Positions 59,813 to 64,000 of a stretch of DNA of 64,000 nucleotides are shown here, in pieces. The stretch spans positions 19,214,801-19,278,800 of the forward strand of contig OX438753.1 in the NCBI GenBank assembly GCA_949316235.1. Reading direction: 5' to 3'. Positions within the stretch are counted from its first letter, which is position 1; each line of letters starts with the position of its first letter. Source of the stretch: Oegoconia quadripuncta (Eukaryota; Arthropoda; Insecta; Lepidoptera; Autostichidae). The position numbers and the translations under genes were made by a program. Under the pieces are notes generated by a model. The model had not been told where the DNA came from. It saw nothing but the letters and a program-made list of their open reading frames with translations, and ran no database searches.

Positions 59813-59999
59813 TTTATAATATAGTTGAGTACAATCGTAGGAAGTCGTTGGAAGCAGGCCACTTCCAAACAGTCGCTCTGGAACTCTGGAAGTTTGAATT
59901 CAATATGCAGAACTTTCAGATGTACTTAACAATTAGGAAATTATTTGTGCTAACCCACTTAATTACTCGTATTGAATTCCGTGATGTTAGTTAGCGTTA

Positions 60000-60325
60000 A
60001 GCGTGTTAGTGATAAGGCCGCCTAATTTGTAGTTCTCCTGGGTGATAACTGAAAATCAGTGCTTGCTCTTCATTGAGCATTTTTAATGCACTGAGCTATG
60101 ACCTTGTTGCATAACTGTTGCACACATGCCCACATATAATGAATCGGCAGGTCTTGAAAGTATTAGGAAAAAATTAATTGTTATGATATATTTCTTTACA
60201 TCTGTTTGTATTTGTTAAATTGTAGGTCTCTTGTTGTTTTCATGAATGTTTGTTAATGTAGTTTTCTCCCTTGTATGTGTGCCAGTTTATGCAATAAACT
60301 TTGTATCTATCTATCTATCTAGTTT
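60000..60325 (+). mobile_element. LINE or SINE 3' end with (TATC)n tail
   Basis: GATAAGGCCGCCTAATTTGT ... GCAATAAACTTTG then TATCTATCTATCTATCTA. The body class is uncertain. Confidence 0.5.
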
Positions 60326-60767
60326 CTTAAGACATTTAAATGTAAGGTACATTTAAATAAGTAATAAAGCGTATTTGATTTATTGATTGGTTGAAGTCTA
60401 TGGGGAGGCCTATGTTTAGCTGTGGACGTCCTGTGGCTGATATGATGATGATGAGGGTAAATATATATGCCCTTAAAGCCATATAATAAAATATTACTTA
60501 ACCCTTTAGTTATATTTTTTTCTTAGAAATCATATATTTTCTCGTTTTTCACCCCCGACGCAAAAAGAGTGGCACCGTGGCTCTTAAATGAGTAAACGAA
60601 TTGGATGCGGTTTTTTAATTTGAAAGCAGGTTTTCTAGCGGTGTTCATTAGACATGTTTTATCAAAATATTCAGCCGTATTATTTTAATCGTTATTTTTC
60701 TCCGGGGTTTTCTAAATTTTCATTTTATAGTTTCAAACAGATTGATTTGCTGGTGGAGCGAAATTTT

Positions 60768-60885
60768 TTTTTTCTTTTTATGCACGACGGGTTCGTACTT
60801 AACCTCAATCACACCTGATGTTAAGTGAAGATGAGGTCGAAGGTGGAAGCGTACTGACCCGGAAACCCCAACACATTTGGGGGTA
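60768..60885 (-). mobile_element. SINE-A tail half
   Basis: TTATGCACGACGGGTTCGTA to CCCCAACACATTTGGGGG, cut off there. Confidence 0.75.
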
Positions 60886-61149
60886 TTATTTTATGCCCAA
60901 AAAGCTAATATTTGGACTTAAAGAATTGTATTAATAAATTAAGTAAAGTTTTTTTTAAATTGTAACTGCTAAAATATTGTATGCCTTTACGGCGGAACAC
61001 AGCGCTCTAAAGATATTGTAAGACCAAATGCTACCTGTGATTCACAATAAATGTACTTTGACTTTGACTTTGGAAAGCCTGCATGCCCTGCACGGCGTGT
61101 AATATATGTGCAAATGGTTTGTACTAATGTTGCCTTTGCCGATGGTGTT

Positions 61150-61480
61150 TTTTTTTTATATGAAAGGGCGGCAAACGAGCATGCGGGTCACCTGATGGAA
61201 AGCAATCACCGCCGCCCATGGACACCCGCAACACCAAAAGGGTCACAGATGCGTTGCCGGCCTTTGAGGAAGGTGTAGGTTCGTTTCTTGAAGGTTCCAA
61301 TGTCGTACTCGTTCGGGAATACCGCTGCAGGAAGTCCGTTCCACAGGGTGGTCGTACGTGGTAAGAAGTTTCTTGAGAAACGTACAGTGGTAGACTTCCA
61401 CTCATCCAGGTGATGTGGATGGAAATTTAATTTTCGGCGAGAAGTGTATCGGTTAAATTGCTCAGTAGACATACATATGA
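61150..61480 (-). pseudogene. LINE reverse-transcriptase C-terminal fragment
   Basis: The minus strand reads [40 protein letters not shown] and FLKGRQR. This is the end of a LINE polyprotein of the type often annotated in Lepidoptera. 5' truncated; the 3' part matches 38955-39100. Confidence 0.72.
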
Positions 61481-61734
61481 TATGGGTTAGTGGGATAGCT
61501 TTGGAGATTATTACGATAATGTTATACTATCAATATCATACTAGTATATACCACAGTTACTCATTCGTGCATGGCACAGTCGCATTCGCTATTCGTTTTC
61601 GATTAGCGATGTTAAGCAATGTTTGGCGCGGTCAGTCTATGGATGGGTGACCAATAGCGGCATTTTGATACGAGTGTTTTCGTGCTTCGGTGGGCATGTA
61701 AAATAGTCGGCCTGGTTGTTTTCAATTTAGGGCA

Positions 61735-61917
61735 GTCGTTATGCCAAGTCGGTGGCCTAGTGGGGCGGCTTAAAAAACACTGACTGTCAGGTACTAGTAT
61801 GACACAAATCCACTAATCTGCAATGGGCCCGCGTGGCGGATTATGGCCCATACCCTCTCCCAGTGAGAGGAGGCTGGGCCCCAACAGTGGGGACGTGTAA
61901 GGCTGTTGATGATGATT
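61735..61917 (+). mobile_element. LINE 3' end with (GATGAT)n, next to the Gr exon
   Basis: CAAGTCGGTGGCCTAGTGGG ... GCGTGGCGGATTATGGCCCA ... GTTGATGATGATTT. Reverse-orientation relative at 38785-38940. Stops about 20 nt before the solitary Gr exon. Confidence 0.6.
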
Positions 61918-61938
61918 TAGCACAGATTTCTTTTTCAG

Positions 61939-61995
61939 GGCGCACGGTTTGTGTCAACCTTCCTGGTTATTATATTAGAATTTGTTGTAGATTAG
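61939..61995 (+). pseudogene. Solitary terminal Gr exon (57 nt)
   Basis: After TTTCTTTTTCAG the frame reads GARFVSTFLVIILEF-VVD and stops at TAG. This is the exact length, phase and pattern of exon 4 in the three receptors upstream. The motif has Glu where Gln is nearly invariant (LEF for LQF). AATAAA follows at 62045. No exon 1, 2 or 3 is visible between 57240 and 61938. A LINE 3' end stops about 20 nt before it. It is either the relic of a fourth Gr or an alternative last exon of the third. Confidence 0.72.
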
Positions 61996-62109
61996 GATTA
62001 GAACATAAAAGATATTTTTATAATTACGTACATTATATAACGTAAATAAATAACATTCTGATAACACCAGTGGTTTTTTTTGGAAAGGTGTGGATAATCA
62101 ATATTCTGG

Positions 62110-62435
62110 GTTTTTTTTTATTATCCGCGACGGGTTTATACTTGACCTCAATCACACCTGATGTTAAGTGAAGATGAGGTCGAAGGTGGAAGCGTACTGA
62201 CCCGGAAACCCCAACACATTTGGGGGACTGGCTCTCTTATCTCTGACAACCGGAACACAACAATGCTATTAACATTGCTGCTTGGCTGCAGATTTAGATA
62301 AGATGGTGGTAGCTAGCCAGGCGGACATTTAAAATGCCCTACCACCAACCAAACCGAGTACTTAAAGATGTAACCCGCTGGGGATCGAACCCGCGACCTC
62401 CGAATCGTAAACCCAATGTTGTTTACATTGAGCCA
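62110..62435 (-). mobile_element. SINE-A copy, full length
   Basis: TTATCCGCGACGGGTTTATA at left, TAACCCGCTGGGGATCGAAC in the B-box region, CATTGAGCCATTG at right. Confidence 0.85.
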
Positions 62436-62586
62436 TTGTTGGTATAAGTAACATTCACATGTGTTCCTGCGTCACAGGCCAGAGCCTGTGACGCAGGACT
62501 AGGCAGACCTAGGGCGGGACCCACAGCTGATAATGCCTCTCATTTAGTTGACTGTTAGCTGTAGGTTTGTAGTAGCATATTATATT

Positions 62587-62815
62587 TGACGACCTGTTTG
62601 GTGGTTAACAACTCTGACCAAAAAGGTTGCGGGTTCGAATCCCGCTAGGGGCATATGTTTGTGTGATGAATATGAACATTTATTCCTGAGTCATGGATGT
62701 TTATATAAATATTTATGTATGTTTATCCGTTATCTAGTATCCATAGTACAAGCTTTGCTTAGTTTGGGACTAGGTGATTGGTGTAAGTGTCCGAAATATT
62801 TTTTTTTTTTTTAAT
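62587..62815 (+). mobile_element. SINE-B copy, full length
   Basis: The head GACGACCTGTTTGGTGGTTA (a few bases lost), B box GGTTCGAATCCCGC, then the standard SINE-B body ending AGTGTCCGAAATATT and a T run. Confidence 0.82.
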
Positions 62816-62912
62816 TTTAATGGATAAAATTGGATACAACTTAATGCAACTGGCAAAGTTTTAATTGTTTACGATATCGACTTTTGTTCGTTTCGTCAAC
62901 TTATAATTTTAT

Positions 62913-63037
62913 CGGATGTACACCAACTAAACTAAACTAAAACCAGTTTTGGAGTGGTGCCGTCGCATCGTACTGTTCCAGGGAGAAAGAGACAGTACTA
63001 CTTTAAAACTGGTTTTAGTTTAGTTGGTGTACATCCG
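62913..63037. mobile_element. Foldback element, 125 bp
   Basis: CGGATGTACACCAACTAAAC ... AAAACCAGTTTT is mirrored by AAAACTGGTTTTAGTTTAGT ... GTACATCCG. Confidence 0.7.
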
Positions 63038-63648
63038 AATTTACACCAATGGTTGCTTGGCCAACGTGTGGTTGACTGTAACTGCTGGCTGTGGCTGACA
63101 ATCAGCGGCTGCTGGTTCCCAGCGACCACACGATACATAATAATTTTATATTTTAAGTTTTACTGTTTTCTTCACAAATAAAGATTTTATTATTGTTATT
63201 ATTTCCTTTTGCACATTCCTAATTCGTTTACTATCTAGGGTTGTCAAGTTTGAAGAACAAATTTTCGGGAAATTGATAATTCTTACGAGAGATGGTGTTG
63301 AAAAAAAAAGGACTTATACGTCCCTAATTTAGCCAGACCTTTTCTAGGACTGCTGATTTCTAATACGTAATAATAAAGTATATAATTATTAATAATAATA
63401 GTCTCAGTAATAATTGTCTAATCCCCGGTACTTTCAGGGTTGGGTGTAAGTCGAATAAATAATTCCTAGTTTTCATTTCTAATTGATATTTTACACTTTT
63501 TTTTTTAATTTTAGTCAACAAGCAACAAGCAACCAAAAGGTACATATATGCTGGTGTATCATTGTCTTGGAAATAAATTATTATTCTATTCTATAACAAA
63601 AGCGTAAATCTATCACGGAAAAACTATTAAACAGAATTTATACAGAAT

Positions 63649-63920
63649 TTGACGACCTGTTTGGTGTAGTGGTTAGAAACTCTGCTACTATACCAAATGA
63701 TCGCGGGTTCGAATCCCGCTAGGGACATATGTTTGTATGATGAATACAGATTTGTGTTCCCGAGTTATGAATGTCTTTCATTTATACATGTATTTACTTA
63801 CAAAAAAAATATGTGTTTGTGTAGTTTACCAACCATCTGGTATCCATAACACAAGCCTAGATGCTTACTGTGGACCTAGATGGCGCTGTGTGTTTGTGCA
63901 AAGACATTTATTATTTTATT
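63649..63920 (+). mobile_element. SINE-B variant copy, full length
   Basis: Head GACGACCTGTTTGGTGTAGT, B box GGTTCGAATCCCGC, variant body with CTAGATGGCGCTGTGTGTTT at the end, AT-rich tail. Same subfamily as 17028-17272. Confidence 0.83.
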
Positions 63921-64000
63921 ATTTATTATTATAGGAGTTTTCACAGCACAGTTTCTTGACATTGTCAAAATACCCAGCCGAATTCCAATTTATGTATTCT

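Larger units (their letters stand above)
57240..61938. other. Region between Gr 3 and the solitary Gr exon
   Basis: Holds SINE-A fragments (57362-57530, 57686-57722, 60768-60885), a decayed CAGGGTG-type MITE (57540-57836), MITEs at 58972-59114 and 59196-59388, Helitron-like pieces (59484-59812), a LINE tail (60000-60325) and LINE fragments (61150-61480, 61735-61917). I searched it for exons of 69 or 90 nt with Gr motifs and saw none. The stretch 57850-58950 shows nothing I recognise. Confidence 0.55.
61996..64000. other. Right flank, no gene seen
   Basis: Contains AATAAA at 62045, one SINE-A, two SINE-B copies, a 14-bp perfect hairpin (62466-62497) and a 125-bp foldback (62913-63037). No coding exon is recognised. 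Confidence 0.55.

Overview
The window is AT-rich eukaryotic DNA with short GT-AG exons, long introns and many small transposon relics. It most likely comes from a moth or butterfly. The basis for this is the gustatory-receptor gene structure, the tRNA-headed SINEs, the abundance of small palindromic terminal-inverted-repeat elements, and LINE fragments that I recognise as common in lepidopteran genomes. No database search was possible.

Region 1 (970-24506, + strand) is one complete gene, the orthologue of Drosophila Vilse/RhoGAP93B and vertebrate ARHGAP39. I reconstructed it as 22 exons with every splice phase consistent, giving about 1045 residues: two WW domains, a long low-complexity linker, a MyTH4 domain and a C-terminal RhoGAP domain. 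Its introns carry SINEs, terminal-inverted-repeat (TIR) elements, a recent 197-bp triplication and an intact mariner transposon (14519-15813, DD34D transposase of 356 aa).

Region 2 (about 25.2-35.8 kb) is intergenic DNA in which I see no gene, only foldback elements and repeat fragments.

Region 3 (35861-57239, + strand) holds three tandem gustatory receptor (Gr) genes with one shared architecture: a first exon of about 1 kb followed by coding exons of exactly 69, 90 and 57 nt, all in phase 0. They encode about 408, 414 and 400 residues. A fourth, solitary 57-nt terminal Gr exon (61939-61995) has no visible partner exons. It is either the remnant of a lost fourth gene or an alternative last exon of the third.

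The rest is repeat DNA: two tRNA-derived SINE families (called SINE-A and SINE-B here), several TA-flanked TIR families, Helitron-like fragments, LINE 3' ends, and two minisatellites with higher-order structure (47 bp x 8 and 28 bp x 23). Several insertions are nested and can be ordered in time from paralogous empty sites within the window. No bacterial, viral, CRISPR or operon-type system is visible.
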